A stretch of DNA of 64,000 nucleotides, from positions 1,922,001 through 1,986,000 of the forward strand of contig NZ_SGXM01000001.1 in the NCBI RefSeq assembly GCF_004217045.1, written 5' to 3'. The translations under genes were made by a program, and so were the position numbers. The notes below the pieces were generated by a model. That model made no database searches. It was not told the DNA's origin and worked only from the letters and a program-made list of their open reading frames with translations. How positions within the stretch are numbered: the first letter of the stretch is position 1; every line of letters begins with the position of its first letter. This document shows, piece by piece, positions 8,442 through 16,262 of this stretch. This stretch comes from Cupriavidus agavae (GTDB lineage: Bacteria > Pseudomonadota > Gammaproteobacteria > Burkholderiales > Burkholderiaceae).

Positions 8442-9650
8442 TCAGTTGGTGGTCTTGGCGCCGCCCTCGAACCACTGGCCCAGCAGCGCACGTTCGTCGT
8501 CCGTGATCTGCGTGACGTTGCCCAGCGGCATCGCCTTCTGCTGCACGGCCTGCTGGTAGATCAGCTGGGCGTGCGACTTGATGTCATCCACGGTATCGAG
8601 CTTGATGCCCTTGGCGGCGGTAGGCATCATCTTTGGCTGCTCGGCATGGCACTGCACGCAGCGCGAGTTCATGATCTCCTGCACCTTGACGAAGCTCACC
8701 GCGTTGGCGGCACCCGCGCCGTCGGCCTTGGCCACCTGCTGGCGCGGCTGCGGCGCGATCAGGAACGCCACCACGCCCAGGCACGCCACCCCGGCCGCCG
8801 GCCACGCGATGTTGATCTTGCCCTTGTGCTTCAGGATGAAGAACTGGCGGATGAACACGCCGGCCAGCATGATCGCGATCAGCACCGCCCAGTTGTTCTT
8901 GGCCGCGTAGGTCATGCTGTAGTGATTCGACAGCATGGCGAACAGCACCGGCAGCGTGAAGTACGTGTTGTGCACGCTGCGCTGCTTGGCCCGCTTGCCG
9001 TGGATCGGGTCCACCGGCTTGCCTTCCCGGAGCGCCGCCACGGTCTTGCGCTGGCCCGGGATGATCCAGAACAACACGTTGGCGCTCATGATCGTGGCGA
9101 TCATCGCGCCGGTCAGCAGGAACGCCGCACGGCCCGAGAAGATGTGGCACGCCACGTACGCGGCCACGCCGACATAGATCGCCACCAGGATGCCCACGGT
9201 CTTGTCGCTCTTGCCGAAGATGCGGCAGATGGCGTCATAGACTACCCAGCCCACGATCAGGTACGACACCGCAAAGCCCACGGCCGCGCCGGGCGACATG
9301 TCGTAGACGTTCTTGTCGATCAGGAACGTGCTGGCATTGAACAGGTACAGCACCACGAACAGCGCGAAGCCGCTCATCCACGTGGAGTACGACTCCCAGT
9401 AGAACCAGTGCAGGTGTTCCGGCAGCTTGGCCGGCGACGTAAGGTATTTCTGCGGGTTGTAGAAGCCGCCGCCGTGCACGGCCCAGAGTTCGCCGCCGAC
9501 ACCTTTCTGCCTGAGGTTCTCGTCGGTGGGGGGCGTCAGGCTGTTGTCGAGCCAGACGAAGTAGAACGATGAGCCGATCCAGGCGATGGCCGTGATGACG
9601 TGCAGCCAGCGCAGCAGCAGATTGGCCCAGTCGAGAATGTAGCCTTCCAT
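8442..9650 (-). CDS. puuD: Membrane urate oxidase (urate hydroxylase) PuuD with cytochrome c tail
   Basis: 402 residues from ATG 9650, preceded by an AAGGAG ribosome site. PuuD oxidises urate to 5-hydroxyisourate at the membrane and passes electrons to its own C-terminal cytochrome c and the respiratory chain. Several hydrophobic helices run from about residue 8 to 310, beginning LLLRWLHVITAIAWIGSSF. The heme motif CVQCH lies at 331-335 with an AMPLGN methionine ligand candidate downstream. It lies 28 bp after uraH, the next enzyme of the pathway. There is no soluble cofactor-free uricase in the window, so this gene fills that step. Confidence 0.95.
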   Translation of the reverse strand: MEGYILDWANLLLRWLHVITAIAWIGSSFYFVWLDNSLTPPTDENLRQKGVGGELWAVHGGGFYNPQKYLTSPAKLPEHLHWFYWESYSTWMSGFALFVVLYLFNASTFLIDKNVYDMSPGAAVGFAVSYLIVGWVVYDAICRIFGKSDKTVGILVAIYVGVAAYVACHIFSGRAAFLLTGAMIATIMSANVLFWIIPGQRKTVAALREGKPVDPIHGKRAKQRSVHNTYFTLPVLFAMLSNHYSMTYAAKNNWAVLIAIMLAGVFIRQFFILKHKGKINIAWPAAGVACLGVVAFLIAPQPRQQVAKADGAGAANAVSFVKVQEIMNSRCVQCHAEQPKMMPTAAKGIKLDTVDDIKSHAQLIYQQAVQQKAMPLGNVTQITDDERALLGQWFEGGAKTTN

Positions 9651-9678
9651 GACTTGTCTCCTTTCCCTTCCGCCGGTC

Positions 9679-10032
9679 TCAGCTGCCGCGGTAGGTCGAG
9701 TACGACCACGGCGATACCAGCAGCGGCACGTGGTAGTGGCCGCTTGTGTCGGCAATGCCGAAGCGCAGCGTCACCACGTCGAGGAATGCCGGCTCGGGCA
9801 GTTTCGCGCCCTGCGCCCGGAAGTAGTCGCCCGCGCCGAAATCGAGTTCGTAGACCCCCACCTGCAGGTCGGCGCCTTCCAGCAGGGGCTGGTCGGCACG
9901 GCCGTCGTGGTTGGTCCGCATCGTTTTCAGCGTCTCGCGGCGATTGTCGACAATTTTATGCAGGGAAACCGACATGCCGGCGCCGGGAGTGCCGGCCGCG
10001 GTGTCGAGAACGTGAGTGGTCAAGCGTCCCAT
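9679..10032 (-). CDS. uraH: 5-hydroxyisourate hydrolase (transthyretin-like)
   Basis: 117 residues, full length. It hydrolyses 5-hydroxyisourate to OHCU. The N-terminal LTTHVLDTAAGTPG and the C-terminal YHVPLLVSPWSYSTYRGS are the two signature regions. The terminal YRGS tetrapeptide separates HIU hydrolases from true transthyretins. It is the first gene of the uraH-puuD operon, with AAGGAAG upstream of ATG 10032. The coding sequence contains a perfect ATTGTCGACAAT palindrome (9943-9954) resembling the operators in front of the gene. Confidence 0.96.
   Translation of the reverse strand: MGRLTTHVLDTAAGTPGAGMSVSLHKIVDNRRETLKTMRTNHDGRADQPLLEGADLQVGVYELDFGAGDYFRAQGAKLPEPAFLDVVTLRFGIADTSGHYHVPLLVSPWSYSTYRGS
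9943..9954. promoter_or_regulatory. Candidate intragenic operator in uraH
   Basis: ATTGTCGACAAT, a perfect 12-bp palindrome of the form ATTGTNNACAAT, shared with both arms of the uraH/gntR intergenic repeat. It lies about 80 bp inside uraH. It may be an auxiliary site for the divergent GntR regulator, or chance. Confidence 0.4.
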
Positions 10033-10225
10033 CCTGTTCTTCCTTTGGAGTGTGGGTTGTGAGGGGCGCCGCTGCCTTCACTAGCACCATTTGTGGGGAA
10101 TGGTGCCCGCTCGGTACGTGTTTCAACGCATCCCGGCGCTAGGTTGGTGCGAGGCGACAATGCGCCTGCACCGACCCGGTGACAACTCGGTAGATACCCG
10201 TAGTTGTCGAAAACCGTCCTTGGTT

Positions 10226-10267
10226 TTGTTGACAATAGTGCTTGCATATCCAAATAATTGTCAACAA
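10226..10267. promoter_or_regulatory. Divergent operator with two face-to-face promoters (uraH and gntR)
   Basis: The 348-bp gap between uraH and the GntR gene holds a perfect 11-bp inverted repeat, TTGTTGACAAT (10226-10236) and ATTGTCAACAA (10257-10267), 20 bp apart. Each arm is itself a TTGTNNACAA palindrome and each contains a TTGACA -35 hexamer. The plus hexamer (10229-10234) is followed by AATAAT 18 bp later and would drive gntR. The minus hexamer (10264-10259) would drive uraH, but its -10 is weak. Binding of a dimer to either arm would cover both promoters. The rest of the gap shows only a weaker GACAACT...AGTTGTC repeat near 10180-10208. Confidence 0.65.
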
Positions 10268-10380
10268 TTTTTAGATCCGCGCAGCCGTATGACCGATATC
10301 AAGACGCTTGATGTCGATATCGGAACCGGTCGCTACGATCGCTGACCATCGCCCTTCAAAGTTTCCAGCGAGTGTCCAGG

Positions 10381-11130
10381 ATGTCCAAGAATCTCAAGCT
10401 CATTGCCGCCACCCCCGCCGACGTCCTGACCGCGTCACCCGACAACAAGCCAGTCCGCAAGGGATCGGTGGAAGAGCGCATGTATCACGAGATCTATGAC
10501 GCGATCATGGAACACCGCCTGCCGCCGCGCACCAAGCTGACGGAGCACTCGCTCTGCGAGATCTATGCCACCGCGCGCCACACCGTGCGCAAGGTGCTGT
10601 CGCGGCTGGCCGCGGACGGCATGGTGGACCTGGAGCCGAACCGCGGCGCGTTCATCGCCAGCCCGTCCACCGACGAGGCGCACGACATGTTCGAGCTGCG
10701 CCAGATGCTGGAGCGCGCCGTACTGGAGAAGCTGGCCTCGCTGCCGAACGTGCGCACCGTGATCGCGCCGCTGCGCAAGATGGTGGCCGATGAGCGCCAG
10801 GCCTTCCTCACGCACGAGCGGCCGCGCTGGATTCGCCTCTCGGCCGAATTCCACACCGCGCTGGCCGAGCTGTCCGGCAACCACCTGCTCGTGACGATGA
10901 TGCGCCGCCTGGTGTCGCGCACGACACTGATGATCGCCAGCGTGGAAGCCCCCGGCCACAACGCGTGTTCGTTCGACGAGCACGACGAGATTCTCGACGC
11001 ACTGGAACAGGGCGACGCCGCCCTGGCCCGGTCGCGCATGGCGCACCACCTTGGCGCGTGCGCCGACCGCGTGCAACCCGACGAACCAGGCAATTTCGAT
11101 CTTCGCAGCGTGCTGGGCCGCTCCACCTAG
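10381..11130 (+). CDS. GntR family regulator, FCD subfamily, probable purine-degradation regulator
   Basis: 249 residues from ATG 10381; a GTG three codons earlier is an alternative. An N-terminal winged helix (about 25-95, with YATARHTVRKVLSRLAADGMVDLEPNRGAFI) binds DNA. The C-terminal FCD domain (about 105-235) shows the FHTALAELSGN helix and the HDEILDALEQGD motif with metal-ligand-type His and Asp. It is divergent from uraH-puuD and upstream of the permease, so it likely senses a purine breakdown intermediate and controls both sides through the TTGTNNACAA sites. Confidence 0.88.
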   Translation: MSKNLKLIAATPADVLTASPDNKPVRKGSVEERMYHEIYDAIMEHRLPPRTKLTEHSLCEIYATARHTVRKVLSRLAADGMVDLEPNRGAFIASPSTDEAHDMFELRQMLERAVLEKLASLPNVRTVIAPLRKMVADERQAFLTHERPRWIRLSAEFHTALAELSGNHLLVTMMRRLVSRTTLMIASVEAPGHNACSFDEHDEILDALEQGDAALARSRMAHHLGACADRVQPDEPGNFDLRSVLGRST

Positions 11131-11337
11131 CGCAATGTTCCCGCCGCCGGGCAACAGAGGTCCCCTGTTGCCGATGCCGCCCACCGGTTTTCGCCATCCC
11201 ATCCGCCCGTCAGAGGCACGGTGAATTTCCGGACAAGAACCGTCGACAAATGCCCACGACAAGAGGCACCGACAGAACGGTCAAGGGCAGAACCCGGCGC
11301 GCGTTCCCATCCAAAACCAAAGGAGAGGAGACAACTC

Positions 11338-12744
11338 ATGAATTCCGCAAGCACCACGGTCCCCACGGACCTCACGAACGAGCGGCTGCCCTCAGGGCGG
11401 TTGCTGGCGCTGGGCCTGCAGCACGTACTGGTGATGTACGCCGGCACGGTGGCGGTCCCGCTGATCGTTGGCGGCGCACTCAGGCTCCCCAAGGACCAGC
11501 TGGCATTCCTGATCAACGCCGACCTCTTCGCGGCCGGCCTGGCCACGCTGATCCAGGCCATCGGGTTCTGGAAATTCGGCATCCGGCTGCCGGTGATGAT
11601 GGGCGTGACGTTCGCCTCGGTGGCGCCGATGATCGCCATCGGCAATGATCCCAACGTGGGCCTGCTCGGCATCTATGGCGCGGTGATCGCGTCAGGGCTG
11701 TTCGGCATCCTGATCGCGCCGATGATGGGACGCATGCTCGGGCTGTTTCCGCCCGTGGTGACCGGTACCGTGATCACGCTGATCGGCGTGTCGCTGATGC
11801 GGGTAGGGATCAACTGGGCCGGCGGCGGGCAGCCCACCACGCGCGCCGTGATCGACGGCGTGGTCAAGGAGGTGCCCAACCTAGCCTACGGCGACCTGGG
11901 CAACCTGGCCATCGCGGGCCTGGTGCTGGTGGTGATCCTGGTCCTGAGCAAGTTCGGACGCGGGCTGATCTCCAACTGCGCGGTGCTGCTCGGCATCGTG
12001 ATCGGCACGCTGGTGGCCATGGCCATGGGCAAGGTGTCGTTCGAGGGCCTGCACGAGGCAAGCTACGTGGCGATCATCACCCCGCTGCACTTCGGCATGC
12101 CGACCTTCGAGATCACCGCCATCCTGTCGATGTGCATCGTGATGCTGATCACGCTGGTGGAGTCCACCGGCATGTTCCTGGCGCTGTCCGACATCACGGG
12201 CCGCAAGCTCAGCCGCAGCGACCTGACCGCCGGCCTGCGCGCCGACGGCCTCGGCACGGTGATCGGCGGCGTGTTCAACACCTTCCCGTACACCTCGTTC
12301 TCGCAGAACGTGGGCCTGGTCACGGTCACCGGCGTGCGCTCGCGCTACGTGGCGGCAGCCGGCGGCGTGATCCTGATCGCGTTCGGGCTGTTTCCGAAGA
12401 TGGCGCACGTGGTGGCCTCGGTGCCGCAGTTCGTGCTCGGCGGCGCCGGCATCGTGATGTTCGGCATGGTGGCCGCCACGGGCATCCGCATCCTGGGTTC
12501 GTGCGATTTCAACAAGAACCGCCACAACCTGTTCATCGTGGCGATCTCGATCGGCTTCGGCATGATTCCCACGCTGTCGCCCACGCTGTTCCAGTACCTG
12601 CCCAAGTGGACCGACCCGTTCACCCACAGCGGCATCGTGCTGGGCACCATCGTCGCCGTGGCGCTGAACCTGTTCTTCAACGGCATGCAATCGGCCGACG
12701 AAGCCATGCGCAACGCCGCCGCCAACTCGCACGGAACGGAGTAA
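11338..12744 (+). CDS. NCS2 family nucleobase:cation symporter (xanthine/urate/uracil type)
   Basis: 468 residues with about 12-14 membrane spans. NCS2 proteins import purine or pyrimidine bases with protons. The core has PVMMGVTFASVAP in helix 3, a TLVESTGMFLALSDITGR segment and the NTFPYTSFSQNVGLVTVTGVRSRYV stretch typical of the family's QNxG motif region. A strong AAAGGAGAGGAG ribosome site precedes ATG 11338; an open frame upstream of this is not translated by homology. Placement between the regulator and puuE points to xanthine, urate or a related purine as substrate, but the motifs alone do not settle it. Confidence 0.9.
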   Translation: MNSASTTVPTDLTNERLPSGRLLALGLQHVLVMYAGTVAVPLIVGGALRLPKDQLAFLINADLFAAGLATLIQAIGFWKFGIRLPVMMGVTFASVAPMIAIGNDPNVGLLGIYGAVIASGLFGILIAPMMGRMLGLFPPVVTGTVITLIGVSLMRVGINWAGGGQPTTRAVIDGVVKEVPNLAYGDLGNLAIAGLVLVVILVLSKFGRGLISNCAVLLGIVIGTLVAMAMGKVSFEGLHEASYVAIITPLHFGMPTFEITAILSMCIVMLITLVESTGMFLALSDITGRKLSRSDLTAGLRADGLGTVIGGVFNTFPYTSFSQNVGLVTVTGVRSRYVAAAGGVILIAFGLFPKMAHVVASVPQFVLGGAGIVMFGMVAATGIRILGSCDFNKNRHNLFIVAISIGFGMIPTLSPTLFQYLPKWTDPFTHSGIVLGTIVAVALNLFFNGMQSADEAMRNAAANSHGTE

Positions 12745-12948
12745 CGACACCGACGATTGACCCACGACAATCCATGACGACAATCGGGCGGCAACAATCG
12801 CTGCACGCCGCCGCCACGATGTCAAGCCCGCCAGTGCGCCTCTGGCACGCGCTTTGCGTAAGTGAAGCCGCTGCCAGGCGCCCGGCCGAGCGGGCAGATC
12901 CAGTTTCTCCCTGGGCATCCGAAGCACCTGAAGCAGACACAAGAACAG

Positions 12949-13893
12949 ATGACACACGATAACTATCCACGCGATCTCATCGGCTACGGCGCGCGGCCGC
13001 CGCACGCCCGCTGGCCGGGCGGCGCACGCATCGCGCTGCAGTTCGTGCTCAATTACGAAGAGGGCGGCGAGAACTGCGTGCTGCATGGCGACGCCGCCTC
13101 GGAGCAGTTCCTGTCCGAGATCATCGGCGCCGCGGCCTACCCCGCGCGCCACATGAGCATGGAGGGCGTCTATGAATATGGCTCGCGCGCCGGGGTCTGG
13201 CGCATCCTGCGCGAGTTCGAGCAGCGCAAGCTGCCGCTGACCGTCTTCGGCGTGTCGATGGCGCTGCAGCGCCATCCGGAGCTGACGCGCGCCTTTGTCG
13301 AACTGGGGCACGAAATCGCCTGCCACGGCTGGCGCTGGATCCACTACCAGGGCATCGACGAAGCCACCGAGCGCGAGCACATGCGCATCGGCATGCAGAT
13401 CATCAAGGACCTGACCGGGGAGATGCCGCTGGGCTGGTACACGGGCCGCGACAGCCCCAACACCCGCCGGCTGGTCGTGGAACACGGCGGGCTGCTCTAC
13501 GACTCGGACTACTACGGCGACGACCTGCCCTTCTGGACCGAAGTGGAAGTCAGCGGCGGCGCCCGCAAGCCGCACCTGGTGGTGCCGTACACGCTCGACT
13601 CCAACGACATGCGCTTTGCCACGCCGCAGGGCTTCAATACCGGCGAGCAGTTCTTCCAGTACCTCAAGGATGCGTTCGACGTGCTCTACGCCGAGGGCGA
13701 TCCGAGCGGGCTCGATTCGCCCAAGATGCTGTCGGTGGGCATGCACTGCCGCCTGCTGGGCCGGCCGGGCCGGTTCCGGGCGCTGCAGCGCTTCCTCGAC
13801 TACGTGCAGTCGCACGACAAGGTCTGGATCAGCCGGCGTATCGATATCGCCCGCCACTGGATCGAACACCACCCCCATCGGAGCGCAGCATGA
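12949..13893 (+). CDS. puuE: Allantoinase PuuE (polysaccharide-deacetylase fold)
   Basis: 314 residues from ATG 12949. It hydrolyses allantoin to allantoate. It belongs to the metal-poor NodB-like allantoinases rather than the amidohydrolase AllB type. Visible segments are YGARPPHARWPGGARIAL, NYEEGGENCVLHGD, the EYGSRAGVWR motif, GHEIACHGWRWIHY and GWYTGRDSPNTRRL. An earlier GTG in frame lies in non-conserved sequence. The stop overlaps the start of uraD by 4 bp (ATGA), indicating translational coupling. A 204-bp gap separates it from the permease, with no clear signal in it. Confidence 0.94.
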   Translation: MTHDNYPRDLIGYGARPPHARWPGGARIALQFVLNYEEGGENCVLHGDAASEQFLSEIIGAAAYPARHMSMEGVYEYGSRAGVWRILREFEQRKLPLTVFGVSMALQRHPELTRAFVELGHEIACHGWRWIHYQGIDEATEREHMRIGMQIIKDLTGEMPLGWYTGRDSPNTRRLVVEHGGLLYDSDYYGDDLPFWTEVEVSGGARKPHLVVPYTLDSNDMRFATPQGFNTGEQFFQYLKDAFDVLYAEGDPSGLDSPKMLSVGMHCRLLGRPGRFRALQRFLDYVQSHDKVWISRRIDIARHWIEHHPHRSAA

Positions 13894-14411
13894 GCCAGAC
13901 CACGTTTTCCATCGCCGAGCTGAACGCGCTGCCGGAAGCTGAATTCGTCAAAGTACTAGGCGGGATCTACGAGCACTCGCCGTGGTTCGCCGAGGCGGCC
14001 GCCAAGCATCGTCCTTTCGCCAATACGGCCGAACTGGCCACGGCGCTGCGCGGCGCCGTCGATGCCGCGGGCCGGGACGCCCAGCTGAAGCTCGTGCGCG
14101 CCCACCCGGAGCTCGCCGGCAAGGCGGCCGTGCGTGGCGAGTTGACCGCCGAATCCACGCGGGAACAGGCCGGCGCCGGCCTGGACCAGTGCACACCCGA
14201 GGAATTCCAGCGGCTGCAGGGGTTGAACGCGGCCTACAACCAGAAGTTCGGCTTCCCGTTCATCCTGGCTGTCCGGGGCTATGACCGCCACGGCATCATC
14301 GACGCTTTTGCAAGACGTCTGGAGAACACACCCGATGTCGAGTTGCAAACTTGCATCAACCAGATCCACCGCATTGCGCAGTTCCGGCTGAACGACTTAG
14401 TATCCGCCTGA
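13890..14411 (+). CDS. uraD: OHCU (2-oxo-4-hydroxy-4-carboxy-5-ureidoimidazoline) decarboxylase
   Basis: 173 residues, full length. It decarboxylates OHCU to (S)-allantoin, the step between UraH and PuuE. The catalytic motif RAHPELAGK is at 70-78 with H72, followed by the family Glu/Arg region, and the FGFPFILAVRG core lies near 125. The start overlaps the puuE stop and its ribosome site CGGAG lies inside puuE. It is the last gene of the purine cluster; an allantoicase or allantoate amidohydrolase is not in the window. Confidence 0.95.
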   Translation: MSQTTFSIAELNALPEAEFVKVLGGIYEHSPWFAEAAAKHRPFANTAELATALRGAVDAAGRDAQLKLVRAHPELAGKAAVRGELTAESTREQAGAGLDQCTPEEFQRLQGLNAAYNQKFGFPFILAVRGYDRHGIIDAFARRLENTPDVELQTCINQIHRIAQFRLNDLVSA

Positions 14412-14531
14412 AAAAAAAGTCCACGGCAGTCAAGGAAGAGAAATCCGAAAGACGCAAAAGAAGCCCAACAGGGCTCCGGCACACAAGAAAAAACGTTTCG
14501 CGCAGCATTTCACAACCACGGAGGTCTTTAC

Positions 14532-15635
14532 ATGAAGAAGCAGTACAAGCCGGCTCTCAAGCTGGCGGCAATCGCGGCCACCCTTTTCTCCGGCGCGGCC
14601 ATGGCCCAGTCCAGCGTCACGCTGTACGGCCAGGCTGACATGTTCGTCGGCGGCATCAAGAGCGTGGGCGGCGCCGACCGCGCCTACGTGGCCAACTCGG
14701 GTGGCATGCAGACGTCGTACTGGGGCATCAAGGGTACGGAAGACCTGGGCCTGGGCACGAAGGCGATCTTCGACCTGAACGGCTTCTTCCGCACCGATTC
14801 GGGCAGTTCGGGCCGCTTCAACGGCGACGCCATGTTCAGCCGCAACGCCTATGTCGGCCTGCAGAACGACCGCCTGGGCTCGGTCAAGCTGGGCCGCAAC
14901 ACCACGCCCTACTTCGTGTCGACCATCCTGTTCAACCCGCTGGTTGATTCGTACGTCTTCAGCCCGATGATCTTCCACACGTACTTCGGCGCCAACAACG
15001 GCAGCGTGTACGATCCGGGCATCATCGGCGATTCGGGCTGGAACAACTCTATCGTCTACTCGACGCCAAACTTCGGCGGCCTGGTGGCCAACTTCATCTA
15101 CAGCGCGGGCGAATCGGCCGGCAACGCCAGCAAGGCCAAGTGGGGCGGCAACGTGACCTACTTCTCGGGCCCGCTGGCCGCCACGGTGGCCTTCCAGCAG
15201 GTCAAGTTCGACAACACGCCGTTCGACCTGACCAACCCGCCGACCACCCCGAACGCCAACACGCCGTACATCGTCGGCTTCGACAAGCAGACGGCCGTCC
15301 AGGCCGGCGCCTCGTACGACTTCAAGATTCTCAAGGTCTTCCTGCAGGGGCAGTACATCAAGACCGACGTCAATGCCAACCCGAACGGCGATATCAAGCA
15401 TATCGACGGCCAGGGCGGCGTGTCGATCCCGGTGGGTGCCGGCAACATCCTGGCGTCGTACACGTACGGCCGCGTGCTGAACGAAGTGTCGAGCTTCAAG
15501 CGCAACACGATGGCCGTGGCCTACGACTACAACCTGTCGAAGCGCACCGACGTCTACGCCGCCTATTACTACGACAAGATCACCGGCATCGAGCACGGCG
15601 ACAGCTTCGGCGTGGGTGTCCGCCACAAGTTCTAA
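14532..15635 (+). CDS. Outer-membrane porin (Gram-negative trimeric porin family)
   Basis: 367 residues. The signal peptide MKKQYKPALKLAAIAATLFSG is followed by a cut after AMAQ. The mature protein begins SSVTLYGQADMF and ends with the amphipathic strand GVGVRHKF, whose terminal Phe is needed for outer-membrane assembly. The GIKGTEDLGLG and KLGRNTTPYF stretches are typical of betaproteobacterial 16-strand porins. A GGAGG ribosome site precedes ATG 14532. The cargo is unknown; the position just after the purine cluster makes purine compounds possible, but a 120-bp gap separates it from uraD. Confidence 0.93.
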   Translation: MKKQYKPALKLAAIAATLFSGAAMAQSSVTLYGQADMFVGGIKSVGGADRAYVANSGGMQTSYWGIKGTEDLGLGTKAIFDLNGFFRTDSGSSGRFNGDAMFSRNAYVGLQNDRLGSVKLGRNTTPYFVSTILFNPLVDSYVFSPMIFHTYFGANNGSVYDPGIIGDSGWNNSIVYSTPNFGGLVANFIYSAGESAGNASKAKWGGNVTYFSGPLAATVAFQQVKFDNTPFDLTNPPTTPNANTPYIVGFDKQTAVQAGASYDFKILKVFLQGQYIKTDVNANPNGDIKHIDGQGGVSIPVGAGNILASYTYGRVLNEVSSFKRNTMAVAYDYNLSKRTDVYAAYYYDKITGIEHGDSFGVGVRHKF

Positions 15636-15673
15636 ACGCGAACCCCGCGTTCGCGAGCCGTACCGCAGCCCTG

Positions 15674-15700
15674 AAGCCTGCCCTGGTGGCAGGCTTTTTC
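15674..15700 (+). terminator. Terminator of the first porin
   Basis: GCCTGCC (15676-15682) pairs with GGCAGGC (15688-15694), followed by five T. Confidence 0.9.
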
Positions 15701-15895
15701 ATGCGTGCAAAGCTCCGCCTGGGGCCATAAATCCTCACGTCCATGGTGCATCGCAGCACGTCATTGCGCGGCGGACAAGGATGGGAAACGGCCGCTTCAT
15801 AGTCGCTTTCAATTGGCGGCGCCCCGCGCTTATACCTAGATTGGTTTTCCGGACTGTGTGCCGGACCACGTAAATCAGGACGAGTGAGGTGACGC

Positions 15896-16141
15896 ATGCG
15901 GCGCTATGTGAAGTCCCGATCGGAACTCATGGCCATATTGAGCCAGTGCCTGGACAACAATCCGGAATGCGGCGAGATGGAATTGCACGCGATGCGTGTG
16001 CATCAGCCGGACCATACGGGTTGCAACTGGAGCGCGGAGGTCGATTTGCGGCAGGAGTCGTTCGATGACGTGGCATTGCAGATGGCCGCGGCTCGCTCGA
16101 TCATCGTGGTAATGCGGGAGCAATACAACGTGCTGCAGTGA
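15896..16141 (+). CDS. Small conserved-looking protein of unknown function
   Basis: 81 residues, start ATG 15896 after GAGTGAGGTGACGC. I do not recognise a family. It is a soluble, mixed-charge protein with three Cys/His-rich patches (NNPECGEMELHAMRVHQPDH, DHTGCNW) and no membrane span. It has its own upstream region of about 200 bp after the porin terminator and is convergent with maeB, with a bidirectional terminator after it. Coding is supported by third-position GC like that of its neighbours and by the isolated position, not by homology. Confidence 0.6.
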   Translation: MRRYVKSRSELMAILSQCLDNNPECGEMELHAMRVHQPDHTGCNWSAEVDLRQESFDDVALQMAAARSIIVVMREQYNVLQ

Positions 16142-16208
16142 GCGGCACGATCGTGCGTATTGACCCGCCGACGCGCTGGTACCCCGGCAGAAGTGCCAGC
16201 GCACCGAC

Positions 16209-16248
16209 AAAAAAACCGGGCCGCATCAGCGGCCCGGTTTCTTTTTTG
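16209..16248. terminator. Bidirectional terminator between the small gene and maeB
   Basis: AAACCGGGCCGC (16213-16224) pairs with GCGGCCCGGTTT (16229-16240) over 12 bp. It has T-rich tails in both directions. Confidence 0.92.
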
Positions 16249-16262
16249 CGATGACGCCCGGA

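Noticed and set aside
11150..11337. N-terminal extension of the permease from GTG 11221
   Set aside because: The extension is Arg/Pro-rich and a strong AAAGGAGAGGAG site precedes ATG 11338.
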